Assembly: GCA_002786025.1 (NCBI GenBank)
Contig: NHNW01000075.1
Coordinates: 1 to 64,000, forward strand
Origin: Zasmidium citrigriseum
Taxonomy: Eukaryota; Ascomycota; Dothideomycetes; Mycosphaerellales; Mycosphaerellaceae
Direction of reading: 5' to 3'
DNA length: 64,000 nucleotides
Shown: piece by piece, positions 12,150 through 21,988 of the stretch
Layout: each line of letters opens with the position of its first letter
How positions within the stretch are numbered: position 1 is the stretch's first letter
Program-made: the position numbers and the translations under genes
Notes under the pieces: generated by a model
What the model saw: only the letters and a program-made list of their open reading frames with translations
Told to the model about the DNA's origin: nothing
The model's database searches: none

Positions 12150-13300
12150 AGCTAGCCTATACTAGCTCTAGCTTTAGCTCCGAGAATAGAGCCTAAATAG
12201 CTAGCTATATAATATACGTAAAACATAGAAAGTAATATATCTTCGGACTATCCTCTATTAGATCGTAAACCTACTCGTTAGACTCTATTTCGTTCTCTTT
12301 ACCTATAGCTTATATCTATATTTCCGGCCTCGTAAGCTAGGTAAGGTTAGTAGATCGAGATAGCTTCTAAACTACCTTTAGACTATAATTCGTTAGAATA
12401 TTCTACGCTTTGTAACTCTATAATACGTATACGGCGCGATAGAGAGTTCTATTATTACTAGTATTATTAGTCGTTAAGGCGGTTAGTTTTAGATTATATC
12501 TATAGGTAGTTATCGCCTTCTCGACTAGTTTCGCTATATTCTCTCTAGTATATTAGCTATAAATAGTAGGGAAATCGAGTAGCTCCTTATAGTATATCTA
12601 AGTAGGATTAATTTAATAGCCCTTAATACTAAGGAACGACGCCCGTATTAACCTAGTAGACTACGTATTAATAGCGAAAGCGACTACGTTACACTTGTTA
12701 ATTTGTCCTTATAGTTACTATATTACCTACTTCTCGCGTTCTCGGATCTATACTCGTTAAGTTATTAAGGAGCGGAACTATAGTTCCTTATAAAAACAAA
12801 GGTACGTTCGCTATACCGAATCTCGCTCGAAGAAATCTAATAGTAACCTATTAGTAATAATTATATTAGTCTATAGTGTTATAAAGTCGTTTAGACTTAG
12901 CGATTCTCCCCTAAATCCCGAACGCTTTTTCTATATCTATTCTTCGTTAGTATTATACGCGTCGCTAGTATACGTAGCTAGTAGATCTAGGTATTCGTAT
13001 AAGACGTACCGTAAGCTCTTTAGCCTTCGTAGCTTTAGTGTCGTTACGTCCTTATACTACGACTACTCTTAGATAGCCTCTCGAAGATAAATATCGATCT
13101 ATAGTCGTCGTCCCTATATTAAGGCCTAGATATACTAATCGCACCCCGTAGATTTAATAAAGAATATAGGGTTTGCCCTCCTTAGAAACGCCCTTATAGT
13201 AGAATTGCTATACGTACGAGCTCGACCTCCTACTACTAAACTCGAATAGTAACCGTCCTCGTTTTTTAACGAGCTTCTTATATAGGCTATATTATAATAC
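12150..13300 (-). pseudogene. hAT transposase remnant (N-terminal and central part)
   Basis: On the minus strand, allowing stops at former Gln/Trp codons, the hAT core can be read. There is a FLSIKGY stretch, then YTRENIAKLVEKAI, then LTALTTNNTSNNRTL (the hAT TxDNAxNN motif), and later FLCFTYIIQLAIQALFSELK (the CxAHxINLAxQAxL motif). Upstream near 13.25 kb a BED-finger-like stretch reads KPYILY where Cys residues would be expected, which fits TGC-to-TAC change. The C-terminal dimerisation half is absent; sequence passes directly into repeat copy A. Confidence 0.7.
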
Positions 13301-15700
13301 CTTATCCTACTACGAATAGTAGTATTCGGTTAGCGCTTTTTTATGTTTATCCTCGTAAATATATATATCCTTAATCTTACGGAACTATAAGGTATCGATC
13401 TAATTCTAAGTAGATAGAGGTAAGCTTCGTATCTAGGTAGGAGAAGAACGAGTTCGACGAGAGGCTCCTAGGCTATTTGTTATTTAGAAAAGTCGCCGCC
13501 TTAGGAGAGGATTACTAGTTACTAGCGATATAGAGGTTAGTTCCGTCCCTTAGGTACGACTAATTAGCGATACGATATATTCCCTAAAGCGCTTATTAGA
13601 CTATAATGCCCTAGATCGAAGTACTCTACTATTTTGTCGTTCGCTTTCTCGTATTATTAATTATAGAGATCGTAGGGGGACCTATAAGCTATTTAGTAAC
13701 GTACTAGGGAGGCGAGGTATAATAGCGTAGAGTAGGAGATAGAGATATAGATAGAGAGAAGAGAGTTATATTAAGAGCCTAAAGCCTCTATAAGTATATT
13801 AATATACTAGTTACTATAGTAACCCTAGTCGAGATCTATTTTATTATCTCTAAAGTCCGCTAGTATATCGTCCTATATCTAGTTATTATCCGAAACGTCG
13901 TCCTTACCTTATACGGGCTCTAGGTCTAGTATAACTAGACCTAGTCTCTTCCTATTTAGATCCGTTAGTAGTACGGTAAGCTTAAACTCCTCCTCTCCTA
14001 TACCCTCTACTATCGCCTAGTTAACTAGCTTATTAGCTATATTAAGCCGGCTACGGCTACCGGCTACGCTAGTAGACTCGTTAAGACTAGCCTTATTAAA
14101 ATTGAAGCTAGCCTTATTAAAGTTAAAGCTAGCCTTATTAAAGTTGAAGCTAGCCTTATTAAAGTCGAAGCTAGCCTTATTAAAGTTAGGACTAGCCTTA
14201 TTAAAGTTAGGACTAGCCTCCTCGAAGTTAATATTAGCCTCCGTAAAGTATAGGGGCTCTCTACTCTTAATTCGCGTATTAGCTATTCGAAGACCCCGTA
14301 AGATCTACCGCGTCTTATCGTTATCGAGGAGAGTAAGGTCTTCGAGGCTAACTAGCTCTATAAATATAGGCTTAATTCTAAAGACGGCCGGTATACGCTC
14401 TTAGATTACAATCTTAGTAAAGACGCCTACCTCTAGATAAAGGTCTTTAGTATCTTAAACGAAGATATTATATATCTTCTTAGCCGCGGTAGCCGTTTAA
14501 ATTAGCGGGTCGTCTAGAAATCCGTATATAACTAGGTCGTATCCGCGTAGATCTATCTAAGCCTATAAAGATATAATCGTCTTGTCCTAGGTTATATAGT
14601 TTCTAATAACCGCGCGCTCCGTTTCGTTAAAGAGGTAGTATAGCTTAAAGGTACTACTACCTACTAACGTATCCTATCTATCGTTAGTAAAGTACTCTTA
14701 TACTAGCTATATATACCGGCTATAGCTAAGTAATATACCGTTAGCTCCTTACTAAAGAAGAGCTTAGCGTTAGTCTTAAGGAAGTGTCCTATACGGCCGA
14801 TACGCTTAAGGCGGTCTAGCTTCTTTATCGTCTTATAAATAGCCTTATACTAGTATTTCTAGACCGACCGCTACTAGAGCTCCTCGTTTACTATCGCCTT
14901 ACGGATCTAGGATCTCTCGCGCTATACGTCGTTCTTAGTATTAGTACTAGGTAGCTTAGGCGAGTAAAGATATATACCTATCCGCCTTATACGCTCGCTA
15001 TTCTCGTCGTAGATCTACTCCCTATCCTCGATCTCTACCGTAGTCTACGCCTCCTATCGATAGGTACTAGGAATCGTATTACTAGGAACGGTTATACTAG
15101 ATACGGTATTATCGGCGGCTATATCGTCGGCTTCCTCTACTATATATACGGTATTCTCGTCGCTAGCTATCTCTATCGATATTACCCTATACGAGAGTTA
15201 GTACTACCGGCTACGTCTACCGGCTACGGTTAACTTACTACTTAAGTTCCTACTAAGCCCGTAGGGTATCTCGTTTTACCTTCTCCTACTACTTACTTAA
15301 GCCCTTTAGTTTAGCTAGTTCTATATTCTTCTTTACCTATCTTCTAAAGGCCGTATTCTTTCTCTTACGCTCTCTATTCTCTTCGGCCCTATCCTTACTT
15401 ATCTTCTACTTACGTATATAGTCGCGCCGAGTATTCTTATTAAGCGAGAGGTCCTCGTCCGCCTTTCTACGCTTTCCTCTCGATAAAGGCGTTATTTTCG
15501 GCGGTTCGTCGGCTAGTAGCGACGGGGATAGATTGTACTTCGTTATATTCGCTTACGTAGCTAGTAGGCGTAGTCGGTAGATATCTCGCGATATTTTCTC
15601 GATATCGCGTAGTCGATTTTCGTCGCTCTAGCGCAAAAATCGGTAGTATTAAAGGAAGGATTAAATTGCGACGAGAGCTCGGCTTTAAAGCTAAGCTTTC
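13300..15700 (-). pseudogene. RIPed coding remnant, unknown protein, upstream of the hAT part
   Basis: The minus strand shows long stretches of coherent but stop-interrupted reading. Around 15.6-15.3 kb it is very basic (SRGKRRKADEDLSLNK, later RERKRKNTAFRR). Around 14.85 kb it reads IKKLDRLKRIGRIGHFLK. A 21-bp tandem repeat lies in the same strand at 14.08-14.26 kb. I do not recognise the protein; it may be an N-terminal extension of the transposase, a second transposon ORF or a captured gene. Confidence 0.4.
14080..14258 (-). repeat. 21-bp minisatellite encoding a heptapeptide
   Basis: About eight tandem copies of a 21-bp unit with core CTAGCCTTATTAAAGTTGAAG are visible on the plus strand. 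Read on the minus strand, the likely coding direction here, each unit gives a heptapeptide close to NFNKASF. The right-hand units have diverged (NFEEANI). The unit length is a multiple of three, so copy-number change would keep the frame. Confidence 0.8.
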
Positions 15701-16032
15701 GGCTATTCCCGTTAGTTTACGATTACGTTATTATATATACGATAGTTAGATCTTCGTAGTCGGCGTACGTAGCTAGCTCGTTTTTTAACCTATATAGTAT
15801 CTATGTCTCGTATTCATATATACGTAGTAAACTACTTATATAAGGCGGTCTCTCCTATTGTTTTAGTATTCTTACTAGGCTAAAGTAGGCTAAGGTAGGC
15901 CCTATCTAGGCTTCGGCCTAGCTTCGACCTAGTCTACTAGGCCTTACCTCCTCGGCCCGGCCTACTTTAACTATTAGGCTTAAGCCTAGCCTACTTCGTC
16001 GTCTATTTAATAAATACTATTACTATTACTCT

Positions 16033-16375
16033 CTAGCTTCTATAGATACTACTATAGCTACTAGTATCTATCTTTAACTTCTAAGTAGTAAGTACCTTTA
16101 TTATTATTATAATACCTACTTTATATATATACGACTAGCTTCTTATATAATATATAATATAGATAGATATAGTAAAATCCTATATACTAAACTTCTTCTC
16201 TTCTTTTATAACTTCCTTTAGAAGTACTAGAGTATATATAAATACCTCTATATACTAAACCTACTAATAGAGCTATATTATACCCTCTATTAAGATCTAT
16301 TAACTATAACCCTTCTTTAGCTTTATTACCTACTTAGTATATATAGGTAGGTTAGTCTATAGGCGCTAGGTTATA
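16033..16375 (-). repeat. 344-bp repeat, copy B (inverted)
   Basis: The reverse complement aligns end to end with 11804-12147 with no obvious large gap. The differences are mainly CA-to-TA and TG-to-TA. The outer end reads GGCGCTAGGTTATA, matching the start of copy A. With copy A it encloses 3.9 kb carrying the hAT transposase remnant. Confidence 0.85.
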
Positions 16376-16389
16376 ATAATAAGCTAAGT

Positions 16390-17960
16390 AAGCTAAGTCT
16401 ACTATTAGATATACTTATTCCCTTTAGACTTACTAACCTATCTAAAGCTACTACCTTAATTACTTACTTTATCTTTATCTACCTTACTATTAGAGGCTAT
16501 ACTAAGAAGCTTAAATACTTTATAGCTAACCTTAGATATAATATAGTACTTAGATAAGACTAGTACTATAAGTACTAGCTCTATAAGGATTAGTAGTATA
16601 ACTACTTAATCCTTATCTAGTCTAAATATTATAGTTATAGTCCTTATAAGGATATATTAGTAAATACTCTATAAGGTATATAACCTATACTCTTTTATAT
16701 CTAATACCTATCTAACTCTAAATAGACCTACTAGTTATATCCTTAATCCTTCTAGAATAGGAATAATAATATTAAGGAGATAGGCGTCTAGGCGTTTAGT
16801 ATATATACTTAGTATAAAAGCGCTAAAGTATTTATATACTATCTATAAGCTTCTATTATAGACGTACCTCTTACCTCTACTAACTCTATATATACCTAGA
16901 GAAGAAGTTTAGTATATAGGATTTTACTATATCTATCTATATCGTATAATATATAAGAAGCTAGTCGTATATATATAAAGAGGTATTATAATAATAATAA
17001 AGGTACTTACTACTTAGAAGTTAAAGATAGGTACTAGTAGCCTTAGTATTTACTATAGAAGCTAGCTAGCTAGCCTATACTAGTTACTACTATTCTAAGT
17101 TACGTATAATTATAATATATATAAGTTAACTAGTATCTTTAAGTTACTAGTATTTACTAAAACTACTTATAACTTTTATACTAATATCTCTATACTACCT
17201 TCTTTACTATAACCTCTTCTTTATACCTAACGCCTATTAGGTAAAATAGTAAACTACTTTACTATACGAATAAGTAATATCTAATCCTTTCTTTATAATT
17301 AAATCTAGCTAGCTTAATAAACTTAAGCTAACTATACTAACTTATATAGAGTAGTACTACTACTTTATTAAGTTAGTAACTAGGTCTACGTTAATACCTA
17401 TAACTAGGCTACCTCTTAGCTTTTAAAGAAGCTTAACGTTAAATAGTATAGTCCTATAACTATTACTAATATCCTCTATAGAAGTAAGGTTTTTAAGCTT
17501 AATCTAATTCCTATATCTATTACTATTTCTAATACTTTTAGCCTAGATCTCTTAAAGCTCTATCTACCTAATATTAACGCTAGTATACGTCTCCTACTAA
17601 TCTAAGTTACCTAAGCTAATTAAACTAAAGATTATTATAAGGTTAAGACTATACTTAACTTAAGGAAAGATAGAAGAGGCGTATAATACCTTATTAAATA
17701 GAAAGGATACTTTAATAGTAAGGCTACTTAAGAGCCTATTATATAAGTTTTTATTAACGTATTAGCTACTATTACTAACTTCTATTCTAACTATCCTAAT
17801 AAACTTAAACTTACTAGCTTCTACCTACTATTATAATAGATTATATATAAGTAGCTAATTAAGCTATCTAATTTAGAGTAGCTTTCTACTTATATATACT
17901 CTAGTAAGCTAGTACTAGATAGCCTACTTATTACTACTACTACTAACGCTAACTTACTAG
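16390..17960 (+). mobile_element. Second Ty3/Gypsy remnant, internally deleted
   Basis: On the plus strand, 16.39-16.88 kb reads like the end of a Gypsy protease region (FIANLRYNIVL, then a decayed WLxxHNPxIDW region). It then gives AFSIYT with KSAKVFIYYL, the usual spacer before RT. After repeat copy C, 17.4-17.95 kb reads YKVKTILNLRKDRRGV, a stop for Trp or Gln, YLIK, a stop for Trp, KGY and SKAT, which is a chromodomain of a chromovirus. RT, RNase H and integrase are missing. RIP is nearly complete. Confidence 0.65.
16898..17083 (+). repeat. 344-bp repeat, copy C (partial, direct)
   Basis: This is a direct copy of 11979-12165, lacking the left half of the repeat. Almost every CpA and TpG of copy A is TpA here. 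It interrupts the plus-strand Gypsy remnant, lying between the protease-like and chromodomain parts, so it probably inserted into or was recombined with that element. Confidence 0.8.
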
Positions 17961-18399
17961 TATAGGCTAGGTCTATTATATAGTAAGGTAGAAGAAACTA
18001 ATACTTATATTATTAAAGATTAGTATAGATAGTAATAATACTATTAGTAATATAGAATATAATAAAAGTTAATATCTTTACTAAGCGTAGTCTATATTAA
18101 ATAGATTAAGTAATAGCTTTTAATAGTTATAATAAGTAATCTCGATAGCTATATATACTATATTATAGAAGAATATAATATAAAAATATATAAGTATAGG
18201 GAAATATATAGATATAAGGAAAAATTCCTATATAGCTATAGTATAGCCGTTTAAAGCGCGGGGGGAAAAGGTAGCTAAATAAACGTATAGCTATATACTA
18301 CCTATACTATAGGGCTATTATATTATTATTTAAGACTTATAGAATAATAAAGGAAAGGTAAGACAATTAAAGGTAGAGATCTCTAGTTCTACCTATAGA

Positions 18400-20050
18400 G
18401 TTATAATAGCCCTATAGTCGGAGTACGGCTAGAAGCTATAGTAGAAGGGGGGGGTACTAAGAAGGTACGAAAGTAGTATAGTCGTATAGTAACTATAATA
18501 CTCCTACTCGCCCTTAGGCTTAGGAGTACTATCCTCGTCGAAGGTAACGTCGATAGGGAGCGAACTAGAACGTATAGTTAGTATATAGGCAATATATAGC
18601 TAGGAAATAGTTAAGGATATACCTATATCTAAAGAAGAGGTTTAGGTTATTATAGTTACCCTCGTAGTAGTAGGCTAAGAGCGGTTAGTATATAGCTATA
18701 CTAAGGAGATACTATAGCTAGTTAAACTTACTCTTAGAGCGACCCTTAGCGTACTTAGCGTAGGGGACCTTACGGCTAGCGCTATAGGCGATAGTATTAG
18801 CCGTAGTCTTATTAGGCTATAGGTATATTATATTAGTATAAGGAAAGACTGTATAGCTATACGGTAGACGTACCTTACCTATTTCCTTACCCTTAGCGAT
18901 AAGTAGGATCTTAGCGTATAGGTCGTTATCTAGAGTAGGGGTAGAGCTAAGGTAAATATAGTTAGCGTATAGCTATAAACTAGGTATAGAATAACTTACT
19001 CCTTACTACTATCCTTCTCGTCGGAGATAAGGGGAAGGAGGGACTCGGTATAGTTCTTATAGAAGACTAAAATACGGTTAGTATACGGCTATAATAAAGC
19101 GAGAGTAAAGACTTACGACGAGCTAGCTTAGTATACTTAGTCTCGGAGGTCTTACTACTACGACCTATATTAGTAACCTAGAACTTATACTAAGGTAATA
19201 TAGTATTAGTAGGGCCGTAGTAGAGCTATAGTAAAGCTATAGATAGGACTTACGCTATACTTAATATACTACTTAAGCGAGGAGGTATTCTTAAATAGCT
19301 TCTAAAAAGAAGTTAGTAGGGCTATAGTATAGGTAAAGTATAGCTAGATTAAAAACATACTAGGTAGCGGTTAGCCTCGTTATCGAAGTCCTTAGAGTCG
19401 CTATCCTCGGATAAGCGGTCCTTACGAACTCCCTTCTATTATAATATTAGTATAGTATAGCTATAGTAAACCTAGATTACTTACTAGTATACGGTAGGTA
19501 ACCTCGCCTATAAAGAGCTAGATAGTACTATCCTAAGATATATAAGTTATATACCTATATACTAGCTATATTAAGCTCTTATATTCTCTATCTTAGCGAG
19601 TAGGAGACTAGATATATCCTCGCTAGCTAAGATACGGTTCTTATACTTAAGGAAGTTAACCTAAATTTATTAGTATCGTATAGCTATATTAAACCTAAAA
19701 TAAGCTCTTACGTCGTCGGAGAAGAACGAGGACTACTAGAACTCGATAGTAGGTAGCGCTATAGTAGGCGATCGTATAGTCGTATAATAGGCGAAGGATA
19801 GATAGAGGATAGATAGATAGAGGGAATAGGGGGGGGGCTACTATTTAACGTTAGTATAGCTATCGTATAGCTATAGTATACTCGTATTATCGTAATCTAA
19901 GATTTTTAGGCGGTAGGTAATAGTAAGTAGTAGTAGGAGCGCTCTAGGAGGTATAGCTATAGTATATCTATACTATACTTATATAGAGGTATTAGTAGGG
20001 GTATAGAGTATTAGTAGGGGTATAAAATTATACTTACTAAGGTTAGTATA
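18400..20050 (-). pseudogene. RIP-degraded intron-rich gene fossil
   Basis: The minus strand shows a series of introns that still carry GTAAGT or GTATGT, a TACTAAC-type branch site and a TAG acceptor. The clearest are 18675-18731, 18947-18999, 19067-19116, 19190-19253 and 19436-19484 (49-64 nt). Exons of about 50-75 nt between them stay mostly open; examples are VFYKNYTESLLPLISDEK, STPTLDNDLYAKILLIAKG and SLPIDVTFDEDSTPKPKGE. Most introns share the core TATAGCTATA just upstream of the branch site. I do not recognise the protein. Confidence 0.6.
19986..20026 (+). repeat. Tandem duplication of about 19 bp
   Basis: Two near-identical adjacent copies of the word TATTAGTAGGGGTATA lie next to each other, at the 5' end of the intron-rich fossil. 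The element is short and local, of unknown significance. Confidence 0.6.
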
Positions 20051-20073
20051 GTATAGAAGGAAGAGAAAGGAAG

Positions 20074-20160
20074 AAGGTTGTTAAGCGAAGTTTTAGATTG
20101 TTAAGCGGGACTTCCCGCGCTATAACTCATAGGTGCACGGACCGCGTTTATTAAGCGAGC
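20074..20160. repeat. Hairpin and TTAAGCG words at the repeat/gene boundary
   Basis: The word TTAAGCG occurs three times in about 80 bases. The middle one runs into a hairpin GCGGGA-CT-TCCCGC. Base composition changes from RIPed to normal at this point. Such a structure could be the end of a DNA transposon, but no partner end was found in the window. Confidence 0.4.
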
Positions 20161-20851
20161 TTAGCCGAAGTCAACCTCACTGTAGTCACGTCCTTGATGA
20201 ACTGGAGTTCCATATCAACATTCTGGTCATCAACATCTGCAAGTCCATTTCAGGAAATCGCATTTCAGAAACTCGCTAGCGGCCTTAGCGCAAGTGAATG
20301 GTAACACAAGCCATCTTTCCAGATACGTTTCAGATCTCACGTTCCGGAAAAAGAACATGGATTTACCGACTGGGTGTGGCTTGTGGCATTGATATATCGT
20401 CGACGCATGGCGTTCTTGACTTTGCTGACTTTTCGTAGATGATGGTCTCATGTCGCTTTCGATATACCACTTTGGCACTGCCTAGTCCCTTCCAGGCCGG
20501 CTGTACAACAATGCTTCTCTTCTCCGAGGGAGTAGGAGAGTGGTCAATGTGCGGATTCGCCAGAATGGATACCGCAATGCTCGGTATCGCGTTTCAAACG
20601 GCATGGCGAAGGCACTTGTCAATCGCAACGTGCCGCTCTGCCGTCGAAATGACAGTCGATGGGATTGATCGATCCAGTTCCTGCATTAGTCGATGTCGAA
20701 GTTCCTCGGTCAAGAAGCCTTGCTGGAGTCCACGATATCGTATAAGATCACCGTCTGAGTCTGCATTCAGATCTGGTATCCAGTCGTCGCAAGTCACTCT
20801 TTATACAGTTTCTCACGTTCCTTCTTCCCTTCATCTCGCTCACTATTCACC
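20161..20851. other. Intergenic region upstream of the cutinase
   Basis: Composition is normal and no RIP is visible. Short open frames on both strands (for example 20439-20855 plus) have no recognisable domain. A TTTATAC element lies about 50 bases upstream of the cutinase ATG. The rest presumably holds the cutinase promoter. Confidence 0.5.
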
Positions 20852-21686
20852 ATGAAGACCACAATCTCTCTCCTGCTCCTCGCAGCCTACGTCTCCTCAT
20901 CACCAATCACCCCACGCCAACTCGGCGGCTCAACATCCAACGACCTCGAAGACGGCCAATGCGGCGAAGTAATCTTCATCTTCGCACGCGGCTCAACCGA
21001 ACCAGGCAACATGGTACCCTCTCAACCCTCCCACCCCAACAATCCCCTGCTAACACAACCCAGGGCATCACAGTCGGCCCCGCCACCTGCAGCGCCCTCC
21101 GCTCCTCCCTTGGCAGCGACGCCGTCTCCTGTCAAGGTGTTGGCGGCGCCTACCTCGGCGACCTAGGCTCCAACGCCCTCCCCGATGGCACGACGCAAGC
21201 CGCTCTCGACGAGGCCACCAAGATGTTCAACCTCGCCAACTCTCAGTGCCCGGATTCCAAGGTTGTCGCGGGTGGATACTCCCAGGGCGCTGCTGTCATG
21301 GCTGGCTCTGTGGGGAAGTTGGATAGTGGTGTTATGGCTCAGGTGAAGGGCGTTGTGCTTTATGGGTATACGAAGAATTTGCAGAATGGCGTGCGTATTT
21401 CATGCTTGCAGAGTGTCAACTTACTGACGTGAATAATTAGGGCACGATCCCCGGTTATCCCGAAGGGCAGACGAAGGTCTTCTGCAACGCAAGCGATGGC
21501 GTCTGCTCCGGCACTCTGGTCGTGACTGCAGGGCATCTCACGTACAATGCCGATGTTGATGAGGCAGCGAGCTTTTTGGAGGAGCAAGCCGCATCGTCGA
21601 CCACTACCTCATCTACGGGTACCTCGTCTTCGCCGTCGACTGAGAGCTCTTCTAGTTCGGGGCTTGGAGGGTTGTTTGGATTTTAG
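20852..21686 (+). CDS. Cutinase, secreted
   Basis: The protein is a serine esterase that hydrolyses cutin or related polyesters outside the cell. Exons are 20852-21013, 21064-21390 and 21441-21686, giving 244 aa; both introns are 50 nt and the first keeps CTAAC. A signal peptide covers about residues 1-16. The fold markers are visible: ARGSTEPGNM before intron 1, nucleophile Ser127 in GYSQG, Asp182 between two Cys (CNASDGVC), and His195 in TAGHLTY. The C-terminus is a Ser/Thr-rich tail of about 35 residues, which many cutinases lack. It is convergent with the O-methyltransferase and is the first intact gene beside the RIPed block. Confidence 0.95.
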
Positions 21687-21988
21687 TCCAGTCTTTGGAG
21701 TTTGATCTTGGCGACAGACTTCTCGTCTGGCCATCAAGGATGCTAGGCGTCGTGGGTCATTGAATTTGAGACGCTATCGAAAGGCAGGGATGTTGAATTG
21801 CGTCTTTGACGGCCATTTGCTTGGCAAGGCTGTCGTTTTGTATAGTTCCACTTTGAGGTAGATGCTGGACATCATTTGGGTACATGAAGGTCTCCCGTAT
21901 CTTTCATGAATGAGGCATGGCGCTGCACTGTATTTATGTGCACAGTTCTTTGAACTTCAAGAGCATTGCTACCCCAATCTCCCCCTCA
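21687..21988. other. Convergent intergenic region
   Basis: About 300 bases lie between the stop codons of the cutinase and the O-methyltransferase. They should hold both 3' ends. No gene is visible and no clear polyadenylation motif stands out. Confidence 0.5.

Larger units (their letters stand above)
11804..16375 (-). mobile_element. Candidate hAT-type DNA transposon between inverted repeats
   Basis: Inverted 344-bp ends (copies A and B) flank 3.9 kb that contains a minus-strand hAT transposase remnant. Inverted ends around a transposase suggest one 4.57-kb DNA element. Against this, hAT ends are normally short, copy C is a direct repeat elsewhere, and the transposase lacks its C-terminal half. 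The alternative is an independent repeat nested in an older hAT. No convincing target-site duplication can be read after RIP. Confidence 0.45.
1..20100. repeat. RIP-degraded repeat block
   Basis: The whole stretch is almost free of CpA and TpG and very rich in TpA (CTA/TAG words everywhere), which is the signature of repeat-induced point mutation in ascomycetes. Where a protein can still be followed, Trp and Gln positions read as TAG or TAA. The depletion is strongest from about 12.2 to 20.0 kb and weaker from 10.6 to 12.1 kb. It stops abruptly near 20100, where ordinary coding sequence begins. I see no intact gene inside it; the long reading frames are mostly by-products of the skewed composition. 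Confidence 0.93.

Noticed and set aside
14080..14258. Possible CRISPR-like array
   Set aside because: Units are tandem 21-mers without unique spacers, and the genome is eukaryotic.
14102..14404. 100-codon plus-strand frame rich in LALLKLK repeats
   Set aside because: It is the opposite strand of the 21-bp minisatellite; the minus strand gives the more plausible protein and matches the surrounding coding direction.
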